A stretch of 64,000 bases of DNA from Micromonospora globbae (GTDB lineage: Bacteria > Actinomycetota > Actinomycetes > Mycobacteriales > Micromonosporaceae), in contig NZ_RAQQ01000004.1 of NCBI RefSeq assembly GCF_003610785.1, positions 124,001 through 188,000 of the forward strand, in the 5' to 3' direction. Under the pieces are notes generated by a model that was not told the origin of the DNA, made no database searches, and saw only the letters and a list, made by a program, of their open reading frames with translations. Below, in pieces: positions 38,992-47,134 of the stretch (position 1 is the first letter of the stretch; each line of letters opens with the position of its first letter). The translations under genes were made by a program, and so were the position numbers.

Positions 38992-40628
38992 TGAGCACGT
39001 CGCCGTCCGGCCCGGGGCCCGCACCGCAGGCCCCGGGCCGGGAGCCGGTCGGCTCCCGACCCGAGAAGCGTCGTGCCGCGCGTGACCACGCGACGACGAC
39101 CATGACCGGCCTCGCGGCCAAGGTGGTCCTGCTCGGCCTGGTGGCCGGGATCGCGATCTGGGCGGCCTTCCCGCTCGTCGAGGCGGAGAAGTGGGTGGGG
39201 CTCGCGCTGCTGGCGGCCACCACGGCCGGGCTGTTCTACCTCTACCTGACCCGCCGGCACGTGCCGGCCAAGTACCTGGTCCCGGGCACGCTGTTCCTCG
39301 TGGCCTTCCAGGTGTTCCCGGTCCTCTACACGGCGAGCACCGCCTTCACCAACTTCGGCGACGGGCACCGCGGCAGCAAGCAGGACGCCATCGTCGCCAT
39401 CCAGACCGCCTCGGTGAAGCAGGTGCCGGGCTCCGCCGAGTACGCCCTCACCGTCGCCACGAAGGGCGACCCCGCCACCGGGCCGCTGGTCTTCCTGGTC
39501 ACCGACCCGGCCACCGGCACCGTCTCGGTCGGCGACGCCGACGGCCTGCGCCGGCTCGGACCCGACGAGGTCACCGTGGCGCCCGGCGGCAAGGTCACCG
39601 CTGCCGACGGCTTCACCGTGCTGAACTTCGGCCAGGCCAGCGCGCGCAGCCAGGAGATCACCGAGCTGGTCGTGCCGACGGCCGGCGGCGCGCTGCGCTC
39701 CTCGGGCCTGTCCCGCGCCTACGAGGGCACGGCCGTGCGGGCGTACGACGCCGGCTGCGACTGCATCCGGGACAGCGAGACCGGCCGCACCTGGGCCGCC
39801 GACGAGTCGACGGGCTCCTTCGTGGCCGCCGACGGCGAGCGGCTGGCGCAGGGGTGGAAGGTCGGCGTCGGGCTCCGCAACTTCACGCGGGTGCTCACCG
39901 ACGAGAACATCTCCGGGCCGTTCCTCGGCACGCTGATCTGGAACTTCGCCTTCGCCATCGGCTCCACGGGCGGCACGTTCATCCTGGGCACGCTCGTCGC
40001 GCTCGCGCTGCACTCGCCCCGGATGCGGGGCACCAACCTCTACCGGGTGCTGCTGATCCTCCCGTACGCCATGCCGTCGTTCGCCATGCTGCTGATCTGG
40101 CGGGACATGTTCAACACGGACTTCGGCCTCATCAACAACCTCTTCGGCCTGAGCGTGAACTGGTTCGGCCAGGAGTGGTCGGCCCGGGCCGCGGTGCTGC
40201 TCGTGCAGCTCTGGCTCGGCTACCCGTACATGTTCCTGGTGGCCACCGGCGCGCTCCAGGCCATCCCACGCGAACTGACCGAGGCGAGTTCGGTGGACGG
40301 CGCCTCGCCGTGGCAGTCGTTCCGGTCGGTCACGATGCCGCTGCTGCTCATCGCGCTCTCCCCGCTGCTGATCTCGTCGTTCGCGTACAACTTCAACAAC
40401 TTCAACGCCATCTACCTGACCACCGAGGGTGGGCCCTTCCCGGCCGACAACCCCACCAACGGCGCCACCGACCTGCTCATCACCTACACCTACCGGCTGG
40501 CGTTCGGCGGGCAGGGTGCCGAGTTCGGGTTCGCCGCGGCCATCTCGCTCTTCATCTTCACGATCGTCGCCGTGGTCTCGGCGGTCAGCTTCCGGCGCAC
40601 CCGCAAGCAGGAGGAGGTGTACGCATGA
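38991..40628 (+). CDS. malF: Maltose ABC transporter permease, MalF type
   Basis: A 545-residue permease. A polar cytoplasmic start is followed by three helices (about 40-125), a large external region of about 170 residues (TNFGDGHRGSK to KVGVGLRNFTRVL) like the MalF P2 loop, and a five-helix permease core. The ATPase-contact EAA loop is ELTEASSVDGASPWQSFRSVTMPLL. The loop includes CDC, possibly a disulfide. The start overlaps the malE stop (TAATG) and the stop overlaps malG (ATGA). No ATPase gene is nearby, so a shared MsiK-type ATPase is inferred. Confidence 0.93.
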   Translation: MSTSPSGPGPAPQAPGREPVGSRPEKRRAARDHATTTMTGLAAKVVLLGLVAGIAIWAAFPLVEAEKWVGLALLAATTAGLFYLYLTRRHVPAKYLVPGTLFLVAFQVFPVLYTASTAFTNFGDGHRGSKQDAIVAIQTASVKQVPGSAEYALTVATKGDPATGPLVFLVTDPATGTVSVGDADGLRRLGPDEVTVAPGGKVTAADGFTVLNFGQASARSQEITELVVPTAGGALRSSGLSRAYEGTAVRAYDAGCDCIRDSETGRTWAADESTGSFVAADGERLAQGWKVGVGLRNFTRVLTDENISGPFLGTLIWNFAFAIGSTGGTFILGTLVALALHSPRMRGTNLYRVLLILPYAMPSFAMLLIWRDMFNTDFGLINNLFGLSVNWFGQEWSARAAVLLVQLWLGYPYMFLVATGALQAIPRELTEASSVDGASPWQSFRSVTMPLLLIALSPLLISSFAYNFNNFNAIYLTTEGGPFPADNPTNGATDLLITYTYRLAFGGQGAEFGFAAAISLFIFTIVAVVSAVSFRRTRKQEEVYA

Positions 40629-41548
40629 CCGCGCTCACCGGGTCTCCGGTCACCGACGCCGGCTCACCACCGGTCGGCCGCCGGCCGGCTCCGCGCGGGA
40701 ACCGCTGGTTCGCGCGGGTGGGCTGGCGGCACCTGGTCGCCGTGCTCGCCGTCCTGTTCAGCCTCTTCCCGATCGCGTTCGTGCTCTCGGCCGCGCTCAA
40801 TCCACTCGGGACGCTCTCGTCCACCGAGCTGGTGCCGACCGAGGGGGTGTCGTTCGGCAACGTCAGCGAGTTGTTCGCGCGGACCGAGTTCGCGCGGTGG
40901 TTCGTCAACTCGCTGCTCATCGCCGGCCTCGCCTCGCTCGCGTCGATCGCCCTGTCGGCGCTCGCGGCGTACGCCTTCTCCCGGATGCGGTTCCGCGGGC
41001 GCCGGGTCGGGCTGCTCTCGCTGCTGCTGATCCAGATGTTCCCGCAGTTCCTGGCGATCGTGGCGATCTTCCTGATCTTCACGACGGTCACCGACCTGTG
41101 GCCGGCCATCGGCTTCAACACGCCGTGGGGGCTCTTCCTCCTCTACATGGGCGGCGCGCTGGGCGTGAACACCTGGCTCATGAAGGGCTTCTTCGACACC
41201 CTGCCGCGGGAACTGGACGAGTCGGCCACGATGGACGGCGCCACGCACGCCCAGATCTTCTTCCGGATCATGCTGCCGCTCGTGGCGCCGATCCTCGCCG
41301 TGACCGGGCTGCTCGCCTTCATCGGCACGATCAACGAGTTCCTGATGGCGAACGTATTCCTGACCGACACCGACTCGAAGACCCTCGCCGTCGGCATGTA
41401 CGGCCTGTTGCAGGGCGACGAGCGGAACAACAACTTCGGGATCTTCGCGGTGGCCACGCTGCTCACCGCCATCCCCACCGTGCTCGTCTTCCAGTTCCTC
41501 CAGCGCTACATCGTCTCGGGCCTCACCGCCGGGGCCGTGAAGGGATAG
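40625..41548 (+). CDS. malG: Maltose ABC transporter permease, MalG type
   Basis: A 307-residue permease with six membrane helices. The EAA loop reads ELDESATMDGATHAQIFFRIMLPLVAP. ALNPLGTLSSTELVPTEGVSFGNVSELF is the usual first external segment, and the C-terminus FQFLQRYIVSGLTAGAVKG is the MalG tail that contacts the ATPase. ATG 40625 overlaps the malF stop by ATGA. Confidence 0.94.
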   Translation: MTALTGSPVTDAGSPPVGRRPAPRGNRWFARVGWRHLVAVLAVLFSLFPIAFVLSAALNPLGTLSSTELVPTEGVSFGNVSELFARTEFARWFVNSLLIAGLASLASIALSALAAYAFSRMRFRGRRVGLLSLLLIQMFPQFLAIVAIFLIFTTVTDLWPAIGFNTPWGLFLLYMGGALGVNTWLMKGFFDTLPRELDESATMDGATHAQIFFRIMLPLVAPILAVTGLLAFIGTINEFLMANVFLTDTDSKTLAVGMYGLLQGDERNNNFGIFAVATLLTAIPTVLVFQFLQRYIVSGLTAGAVKG

Positions 41549-41556
41549 CAGCACCC

Positions 41557-43368
41557 ATGCCACTCCAGCCGCACCACGACGGCTCGGCCCGGTACGTCCC
41601 CGAGCAGGAACCCGCGCTCGGGGACACCGTCGACGTGTTCGTCCGGGTGCCCACCGGGGCGGACGTGCGCGAGGTGCACGTGCGCACCACGGGCGACGGC
41701 GAGCCCGGGTTCACCGAGGCCGTCGTGGACCGGGTCGACGGCGACGAGGTCTGGTGGCGGGCACCCGTCGAGGTGCGCAACCCGGTGAGCAACTACCGGT
41801 TCCTGCTCACCGGCCGGCACGGGTACCGCTGGCTCACGGCCGCCGGGCTGGTCGACCACGACGTGCCGGACCACGGCGACTTCAAACTGGTCAGCCACGC
41901 CGCGCCGCCGGCCTGGGCCCGCGACGCGGTCATCTACCAGATCTTCCCGGACCGGTTCGCCCGCTCGGCCGCGGCCGACACCCGCCCGCTGCCCGACTGG
42001 GCGATCCCGTGCGACTGGGACACCCCGGTGATCGGGCGCGGCCCCGAGACGCCGTACCAGTTCTACGGCGGAGACCTGGACGGGATCACCGAGCGCCTGG
42101 ACCACCTGGACCGGCTCGGGGTGAACACCGTCTACCTGACCCCGGTCTTCCCGGCCCGCTCCAACCACCGCTACGACGCGTCGGACTTCGACACCGTCGA
42201 CCCGCTGCTCGGCGGGGACGCCGCGCTGGCCCGGCTCGCCGACGCGGTGCACGCCCGGGGCTGGCGGCTGCTCGGCGACATCACGAGCAACCACACCGGC
42301 GACGCGCACCGGTGGTTCACGGCGGCCGTCAGCGACGTGCGCGCGCCCGAGCGGGAGCTGTACTACTTCGACGAGCTGACCGGGGACTACGAGTCGTGGA
42401 AGGGGGTCAAGTCGCTGCCGAAGCTCAACTGGGGCAGCGCCGAGCTGCGGCGGCGGTTCGCCACGGCACCCGACTCGGTGCTGCGGCGCTGGCTACGGGA
42501 ACCGTACGCGCTGGACGGTTGGCGGGTGGACGTCGCGAACATGACCGGGCGGCGGGGCGCCGACGCGTACACCCACGAGGTGGCGGCACTCCTGCGGGCC
42601 GTGGTGGCGCAGACCCGGGCGGACGGCCTTCTGATGGCCGAGCACGGCCACGACCACACCGGTGACCTGGACCGGGACGGCTGGCACGGCACCATGAACT
42701 ACGTCGGCTTCACCGACCCGCTCTGGTCCTGGCTGCGCCACGGCGACCACCCGCTGCCCAACTTCCTCGGCACGCCGGGCGGGGTCCGCCGGCGCGACGC
42801 CGGTGCGGTGCTCGCCACCATGAACGCGTTCCGCTCGCTGGTCTCGTGGCGCGCGTACACGCACTCGTGGCAGCTGCTCGGCTCGCACGACTCGGCGCGG
42901 ATCCGCACGGTGGTCGGGGACGCGGCGCGGCAGGAGGTGGCCGCCGGCCTGCTCGCCACCCTGCCCGGCATCCCGATGATCTTCGCGGGGGACGAACTGG
43001 GCCTCACCGGGGACATGGGCGAGGCGTCCCGCACGCCGATGCCCTGGCACCGGCCGGAGAGCTGGGATCAGGCCACCTTCGCCGCGTACCGGGCCCTGGT
43101 CGCGCTGCGCCGGAACGAGCCCGCGCTGCGCCACGGCGGCCTGCGGTGGGTGCACCACGACCCGGACACCCTGGTCTTCCTGCGGGAGTCGCCGGACGCC
43201 ACGGTGCTGGTGCTGGCCCGCCGCGCGGCCGGCTCCCCGGTCCGGGTGGCCGGGCTTCCGGCCGGCGAGAACGTGTACGGCGGGGCGCCCGCGCTGCGTC
43301 CGGACGCCGAGGGAGTCGTGACGCTGCCCGGCGACGGCCCGACCTTCCAGGTGTGGCGCGCCCGCTGA
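41557..43368 (+). CDS. GH13 cyclomaltodextrinase/neopullulanase-type hydrolase
   Basis: A 603-residue enzyme. Residues 1 to about 120 form a beta domain like CBM34 (DTVDVFVRVPTGADVREVHVRTTGDGE) found in cyclodextrin- and pullulan-cleaving GH13 enzymes. The barrel carries ITSNHTGDAH, GWRVDVANM (nucleophile), LLMAEHGHD (acid/base) and LLGSHDSARI. There is no signal peptide, so it works on imported sugars. ATG 41557 lies 8 bp after malG, last gene of the malEFG operon. Confidence 0.9.
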   Translation: MPLQPHHDGSARYVPEQEPALGDTVDVFVRVPTGADVREVHVRTTGDGEPGFTEAVVDRVDGDEVWWRAPVEVRNPVSNYRFLLTGRHGYRWLTAAGLVDHDVPDHGDFKLVSHAAPPAWARDAVIYQIFPDRFARSAAADTRPLPDWAIPCDWDTPVIGRGPETPYQFYGGDLDGITERLDHLDRLGVNTVYLTPVFPARSNHRYDASDFDTVDPLLGGDAALARLADAVHARGWRLLGDITSNHTGDAHRWFTAAVSDVRAPERELYYFDELTGDYESWKGVKSLPKLNWGSAELRRRFATAPDSVLRRWLREPYALDGWRVDVANMTGRRGADAYTHEVAALLRAVVAQTRADGLLMAEHGHDHTGDLDRDGWHGTMNYVGFTDPLWSWLRHGDHPLPNFLGTPGGVRRRDAGAVLATMNAFRSLVSWRAYTHSWQLLGSHDSARIRTVVGDAARQEVAAGLLATLPGIPMIFAGDELGLTGDMGEASRTPMPWHRPESWDQATFAAYRALVALRRNEPALRHGGLRWVHHDPDTLVFLRESPDATVLVLARRAAGSPVRVAGLPAGENVYGGAPALRPDAEGVVTLPGDGPTFQVWRAR

Positions 43369-43387
43369 CCGGGCCCGCCCCGGGGTG

Positions 43388-43990
43388 TCACCGGCGCGGG
43401 GTGGCGTCGAGCAGGGCGCGGACCCCGGCGAGGTAGGTGGCGCGGTCGGGCGCGCCGGTCAGGATGCGCTGGGTGAACCAGCCCGGCACGAAACCGAACA
43501 GTGCCGCGGCGGTGGCGTCCGGGTCGGCGTCGGCGGGCAGCTCGCCGGCCGCCTGGGCGTGCCGGACCAGCATCCCGAAGGCGGTGCGGAAGCCGGCGTA
43601 CTTCTCCGCCACGAAGGCGGCGAGGGCCGGGTCGCGCTGCGCCTCGCCCCAGACCTGGATGGCGATGCGCAGGGCCCCGTCGTCGCCGAGCTGGGTCTCG
43701 ACGTACGTGAGGATGCGGTCGAGCGCCTCGACCAGGGGGAGTGGCGGTTCCTGCGCGGCCAGTTCCTCGAGCACCCGGCTCGCGCCTCCGATGGCCTGCT
43801 CGGCGATCGCGTTGATGAGATCCGTCTTGCTGGGGAAGTAGCGGTAGACCGCGCCCACCGAGAGGCCGGCCTCGGCGATCACGTCCTGCATCGACGTGCG
43901 GTGGAACCCCTCCCGCAGGAAGCACCGGCGGGCGGCCTCGACGATCTGGCGGCGGCGGGCCGCGCGGTGCTCCTCGGTGACTCGTGGCAC
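43388..43990 (-). CDS. TetR family regulator
   Basis: A 200-residue regulator. The HTH is RRRQIVEAARRCFLREGFHRTSMQDVIAEAGLSVGAVYRYFPSKTDLINAIAEQA, and the rest is a helical ligand domain ending GVRALLDATPRR. GTG 43990 has AGGA eight bases upstream and gives the common VPRVTEEH start. ATG 43999 is possible. It is divergent from the membrane protein at 44088, with AACG/CGTT palindromes between, and is the probable repressor of that gene and itself. Confidence 0.9.
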   Translation of the reverse strand: MPRVTEEHRAARRRQIVEAARRCFLREGFHRTSMQDVIAEAGLSVGAVYRYFPSKTDLINAIAEQAIGGASRVLEELAAQEPPLPLVEALDRILTYVETQLGDDGALRIAIQVWGEAQRDPALAAFVAEKYAGFRTAFGMLVRHAQAAGELPADADPDATAAALFGFVPGWFTQRILTGAPDRATYLAGVRALLDATPRR

Positions 43991-44006
43991 GCCGCACATC
44001 CTAAAG

Positions 44007-44070
44007 CGAACGTTCGTTCTTGACACCGTGACGGTGGGAGCGGAGCCTGATTTTAAGAGAACGAGCGTTC
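44007..44070. promoter_or_regulatory. Paired GAACG/CGTTC operators and promoter between TetR and its divergent neighbour
   Basis: Site 1 is CGAACGTTCG (44007-44016), a perfect palindrome. Site 2 is GAACG-ag-CGTTC (44059-44070). Both are followed by gtt. TTGACA at 44020-44025 is a consensus -35 for the plus-strand gene, so the two sites bracket its promoter. AACG/CGTT palindromes are a usual TetR-family operator form. Confidence 0.65.
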
Positions 44071-44087
44071 GTTTTAGAGGAGTTGCC

Positions 44088-45095
44088 ATGCCCGCGACAT
44101 CCGTCCGCAGCCACCCGCCCGCACGGCTCGCCCTCCTGGTCGCCGTCCTGGCGGTGGTCGTGTTGGCGCTGCTCGTCCCCCTGTTCGCGGCCCCGGCGGC
44201 CAACCTGGCGCCGCGCGACCTGCCCGTCGCCGTGGCCGGACCCCCACCCGTCGCGGGCGAGCTGGCCGACCGGCTCGCCGCGGCCCGCCCGGGCGCGTTC
44301 GAGGTCACCACCCTGGCCGACGCCGCGGCCGCCGACCGGGCGCTGCGCGACCGGCAGGTGTACGCGGCCTTCGTCGCCGGCCCGGACGGCGTCACGCTGC
44401 ACACCGCCCCGGCGGCCAGCCCCACGGTGGCCGCCCTGCTCACCGAGGCCGCCGGGCAGCTCTCCGGCGGGCGGCCCGTGCCCGTCGTGGCGGTCGTGCC
44501 CGCCGACCCGGACGACCCCCGCGGCGCCGGGTTCGCCGCCGGCTTCCTGCCGTTCGCGATGGCCAGCCTGCTCGCCGGGGCGCTCCTGGTCCTGCTGGTG
44601 CGCGGACGCGTGGCCCGGGTGGTGGGGCTGCTCGCGTACGCGGTGCTCGCCGGGGCGGCCGGCGCCGCCGTGCTGCACGACTGGCTCGGGGTGATCGGCG
44701 GCGACCGGCTCGCCGAGGCGGGGGCGATCGGCCTCTTCGCGCTCGCCGCCGCGGCCACCGTGACCGGGCTCGGGGCGCTGCTCGGCCGGCCCGGTATCGG
44801 GCTCGGCGCACTGCTGGTGTTCCTCGTCGGCAACCCGTTGTCGGCCGTCTCCGCCGCCCCCGAGCTCCTGCCGCAGCCCTGGGGAGCCGTGGGACAGTGG
44901 CTCCCGGTCGGCGCGGGCGGCACGCTGCTGCGCGCGACGGCGTTCTTCGACGGCGCCGGCGGCGGCACGGCGCTCGCGGTCCTGGCCGGCTACGCCGTGG
45001 TCGGCCTGCTCCTGACCCTGCTCGCCCGGGGCGCGGCGCCCTCGCCCGCAGCCGTCGAACCCGGCGAGGCGCGGCCGGCGGCCGTCGCCGCCTGA
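44088..45095 (+). CDS. Membrane protein with one external domain (YhgE/ABC-2-like)
   Basis: A 335-residue protein. One N-terminal helix (LALLVAVLAVVVLALLVPLFA) is followed by an external region of about 130 residues (LAPRDLPVAVAGPPPVAGELADRL to VVAVVPADPDDPRGAGFAAG), then six helices. This resembles the YhgE/Pip or ABC-2 export-like layout, but no ATPase is present. The substrate is unknown. ATG 44088 has GAGGAG upstream. Control by the divergent TetR protein is likely, as for many drug-efflux genes. Confidence 0.78.
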   Translation: MPATSVRSHPPARLALLVAVLAVVVLALLVPLFAAPAANLAPRDLPVAVAGPPPVAGELADRLAAARPGAFEVTTLADAAAADRALRDRQVYAAFVAGPDGVTLHTAPAASPTVAALLTEAAGQLSGGRPVPVVAVVPADPDDPRGAGFAAGFLPFAMASLLAGALLVLLVRGRVARVVGLLAYAVLAGAAGAAVLHDWLGVIGGDRLAEAGAIGLFALAAAATVTGLGALLGRPGIGLGALLVFLVGNPLSAVSAAPELLPQPWGAVGQWLPVGAGGTLLRATAFFDGAGGGTALAVLAGYAVVGLLLTLLARGAAPSPAAVEPGEARPAAVAA

Positions 45096-45119
45096 CCTGC
45101 CGTCGCGCTCCCTGCTTCC

Positions 45120-45162
45120 GGGAAGTAGTGGCCTCCCCGGCGCGTCGAGGCCACTACTTCCC
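45120..45162 (+). terminator. Perfect 16-bp inverted repeat
   Basis: Arms 45120-45135 and 45147-45162 are fully complementary around an 11-nt loop, 24 bp after the stop of the preceding gene. There is no T-tract. It is a likely terminator of the TetR-controlled gene. Confidence 0.65.
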
Positions 45163-45259
45163 CGATGTCGTGTCGATCCCGCGTCGATCCCGTCGGCCGA
45201 CGTGCCGCGCCCCGGGGGCCCCTACTACAAAGCGTCGTTGATAGGGGAGGATGGAGCGC

Positions 45260-45601
45260 GTGGAAGCTCTGAGGCTGATCCTTCTCTACGTCCATCTGAT
45301 CGGGTTCGCGCTGCTGCTGGGTGGCTCCATCAGCCAGTACGTCAGCGGACGGCTGCGCATCAACGCGGCCATGCTCTGGGGTGCCGTGATCCAGTTGCTG
45401 ACCGGCATCGGGCTCTCCGCCCCGCTTCGCGACGGCGACGAGCCGTCCCCGGCGAAGCTCGGCACCAAACTGGTGATCGCCCTGCTGATCTTCGTAATGG
45501 TGTTCTTCTCCCGAAAGCGGGAAACCGTCAATCGTGGCCATTTCCTGGCAATCGTCGGGTTGACCCTGGTCAACGCCGCGGTGGCGGTCTTCTGGCGGTA
45601 A
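45260..45601 (+). CDS. Small membrane protein, function unknown
   Basis: A 113-residue protein with three or four hydrophobic helices (LILLYVHLIGFALLLGGSI, MLWGAVIQLLTGIGLSA, LVIALLIFVMVFFSRK, FLAIVGLTLVNAAVAVFW). The first helix carries YVHLIGF, a pattern also seen in small haem- or quinone-associated membrane proteins, but I cannot assign it. GTG 45260 sits nine bases after GGGGAGG. ATG 45251 touches that site directly and is less likely. Confidence 0.75.
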   Translation: MEALRLILLYVHLIGFALLLGGSISQYVSGRLRINAAMLWGAVIQLLTGIGLSAPLRDGDEPSPAKLGTKLVIALLIFVMVFFSRKRETVNRGHFLAIVGLTLVNAAVAVFWR

Positions 45602-45720
45602 CGTCGGCCGGAGAGGACGCTTCCGAACCGGACTTTCGCGACGCCGTGGCGCACGCCTACCGGCACGAAGAGTGATCTGCCCCACGGGACGGTTACGTAG
45701 GGGTAACAGGCGCTCAACAG

Positions 45721-45730
45721 TCGTGCACGA
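45721..45730. promoter_or_regulatory. Palindrome upstream of the nucleoside transport operon
   Basis: TCGTGCACGA is a perfect palindrome about 130 bp upstream of the lipoprotein start, flanked by further matching CA/TG. It lies in the 256-bp gap 45602-45857, which holds no gene. It is a candidate operator only. Confidence 0.35.
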
Positions 45731-45857
45731 TTGTCGGCCGGTGGGTGGGCGCGGGCGTACGCTCCCGTCCGTAACGTGGGACGCCGGCGGCGAGAGCGCA
45801 GGCCGGCTCAAGGGCAGCCACCGCACAAGGCGCGGTGTGCGATGGGAAGGAGACGTC

Positions 45858-46943
45858 TTGCGCTCGGTGCGTGGGATGCGGATCGCCTCGATCGTGGCGG
45901 CGGGTGGGCTCGTACTGAGCGCCGCCGCGTGTGGCGAGGCGCCGGATGAGAACAACGGCGCCGGTGACGGTGGCAGCAAGTTCAGCGCCTGCATGGTGAC
46001 CGACGTCGGCGGCATCGACGACAAGTCGTTCAACACCTCCGCCTGGAAGGGCCTGGAGGAGGCCAAGGCCGCCAACAGCAACATCGACATCAAGTACGTG
46101 GCGTCGAAGGCCGAGGCCGACTACGAGCCGAACCTGACGCAGTACGTCAACCAGAAGTGCGACTTCATCCTGGCCGTCGGTGGCCTCATGGCCGACGCCA
46201 CCAAGAAGATCGCCCAGGCGAACCCGAACCAGCAGTTCGGCATCGTCGACGCCAACCCCGGCGTGGACAACATCTACCCGATGCAGTTCGACACCGCTCA
46301 GGCGGCGTTCCAGGCCGGCTACCTGGCCGCCGGGATGACCAAGACCGGCAAGGTGGGCACCTACGGCGGCCTGCCGATCCCGCCGGTGACCATCTTCATG
46401 GACGGCTTCGTCGACGGCGTCGCGTACTACAACCAGACCAAGGGCAAGAACGTCCAGGCGCTGGGTTGGGACAAGGCGACCCAGAAGGGCTCCTTCACCA
46501 ACGACTTCGCCAAGCAGGACGAGGGCAAGAAGGTCTCCGACGCGCTGGTCGCCCAGGGCGCGGACATCATCATGCCGGTCGCCGGCGGCTCCGGCCTCGG
46601 CACCACCTCGGCGGCGAAGGCCTCGGGTGGCAAGTACAGCGTCATCTGGGTCGACGTCGACGGCTGCGAGAGCACCCCGGACTGCTCGGCGATCCTGACC
46701 ACCGTGGTCAAGAACATCCCGGACGCCGTCAAGGAGGCCGTGCTCAAGGCCGCCGGTGGCGAGAAGCTCCAGGCCACCCCGGGCTTCGTCGGCACCCTGG
46801 CGAACAACGGCGTCTCGATCGCCCCGTACCACGAGTTCGACAGCAAGGTCCCGGCCGAGCTGAAGGCCGAGGTCGAGAAGATCAAGGCGGACATCGCCGC
46901 CGGCACCATCACCGTCACCTCCAAGGCTCAGCCGACCAAGTGA
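45858..46943 (+). CDS. BMP family nucleoside-binding lipoprotein
   Basis: A 361-residue lipoprotein. Signal peptide with lipobox LSAAAC, Cys at residue 25. The mature part matches the BMP/Med/PnrA family (MVTDVGGIDDKSFNTSAWKGLEEAKAA, CDFILAVGGLMADATKKIAQANPNQQFGIVDA, FQAGYLAAGMTKTGKVGTYGG), which binds purine and other nucleosides. TTG 45858 has AAGGAG five bases upstream. GTG 45867 and ATG 45876 are alternatives. It heads the ATPase-permease-permease set and lies near nucleoside salvage genes. Confidence 0.92.
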   Translation: MRSVRGMRIASIVAAGGLVLSAAACGEAPDENNGAGDGGSKFSACMVTDVGGIDDKSFNTSAWKGLEEAKAANSNIDIKYVASKAEADYEPNLTQYVNQKCDFILAVGGLMADATKKIAQANPNQQFGIVDANPGVDNIYPMQFDTAQAAFQAGYLAAGMTKTGKVGTYGGLPIPPVTIFMDGFVDGVAYYNQTKGKNVQALGWDKATQKGSFTNDFAKQDEGKKVSDALVAQGADIIMPVAGGSGLGTTSAAKASGGKYSVIWVDVDGCESTPDCSAILTTVVKNIPDAVKEAVLKAAGGEKLQATPGFVGTLANNGVSIAPYHEFDSKVPAELKAEVEKIKADIAAGTITVTSKAQPTK

Positions 46944-47006
46944 CGACCGCCCGGCTTCCCCGGTGAGATCATCGGGAGGCCGGCGGGCAGCACCGTACGA
47001 CCGATC

Positions 47007-47051
47007 CGGCCGCTCTGGCCCGGCGGAGAACCCGCTGGGCCAGAGCGGCCG
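47007..47051 (+). terminator. Perfect 15-bp inverted repeat after the lipoprotein gene
   Basis: Arms 47007-47021 and 47037-47051 pair perfectly around a 15-nt loop, 64 bp after the lipoprotein stop. Such a stem between a binding-protein gene and its transporter often lowers expression of the membrane parts. A new TAGGCT -10 follows at 47099-47104. Confidence 0.65.
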
Positions 47052-47134
47052 AGTCGCGCACCACGGCGACCGGCCCCCGTCCGGGCCGGGACGGCAGCTA
47101 GGCTGCACCATCGCTCGCACTCCAGGAGGTTGCG

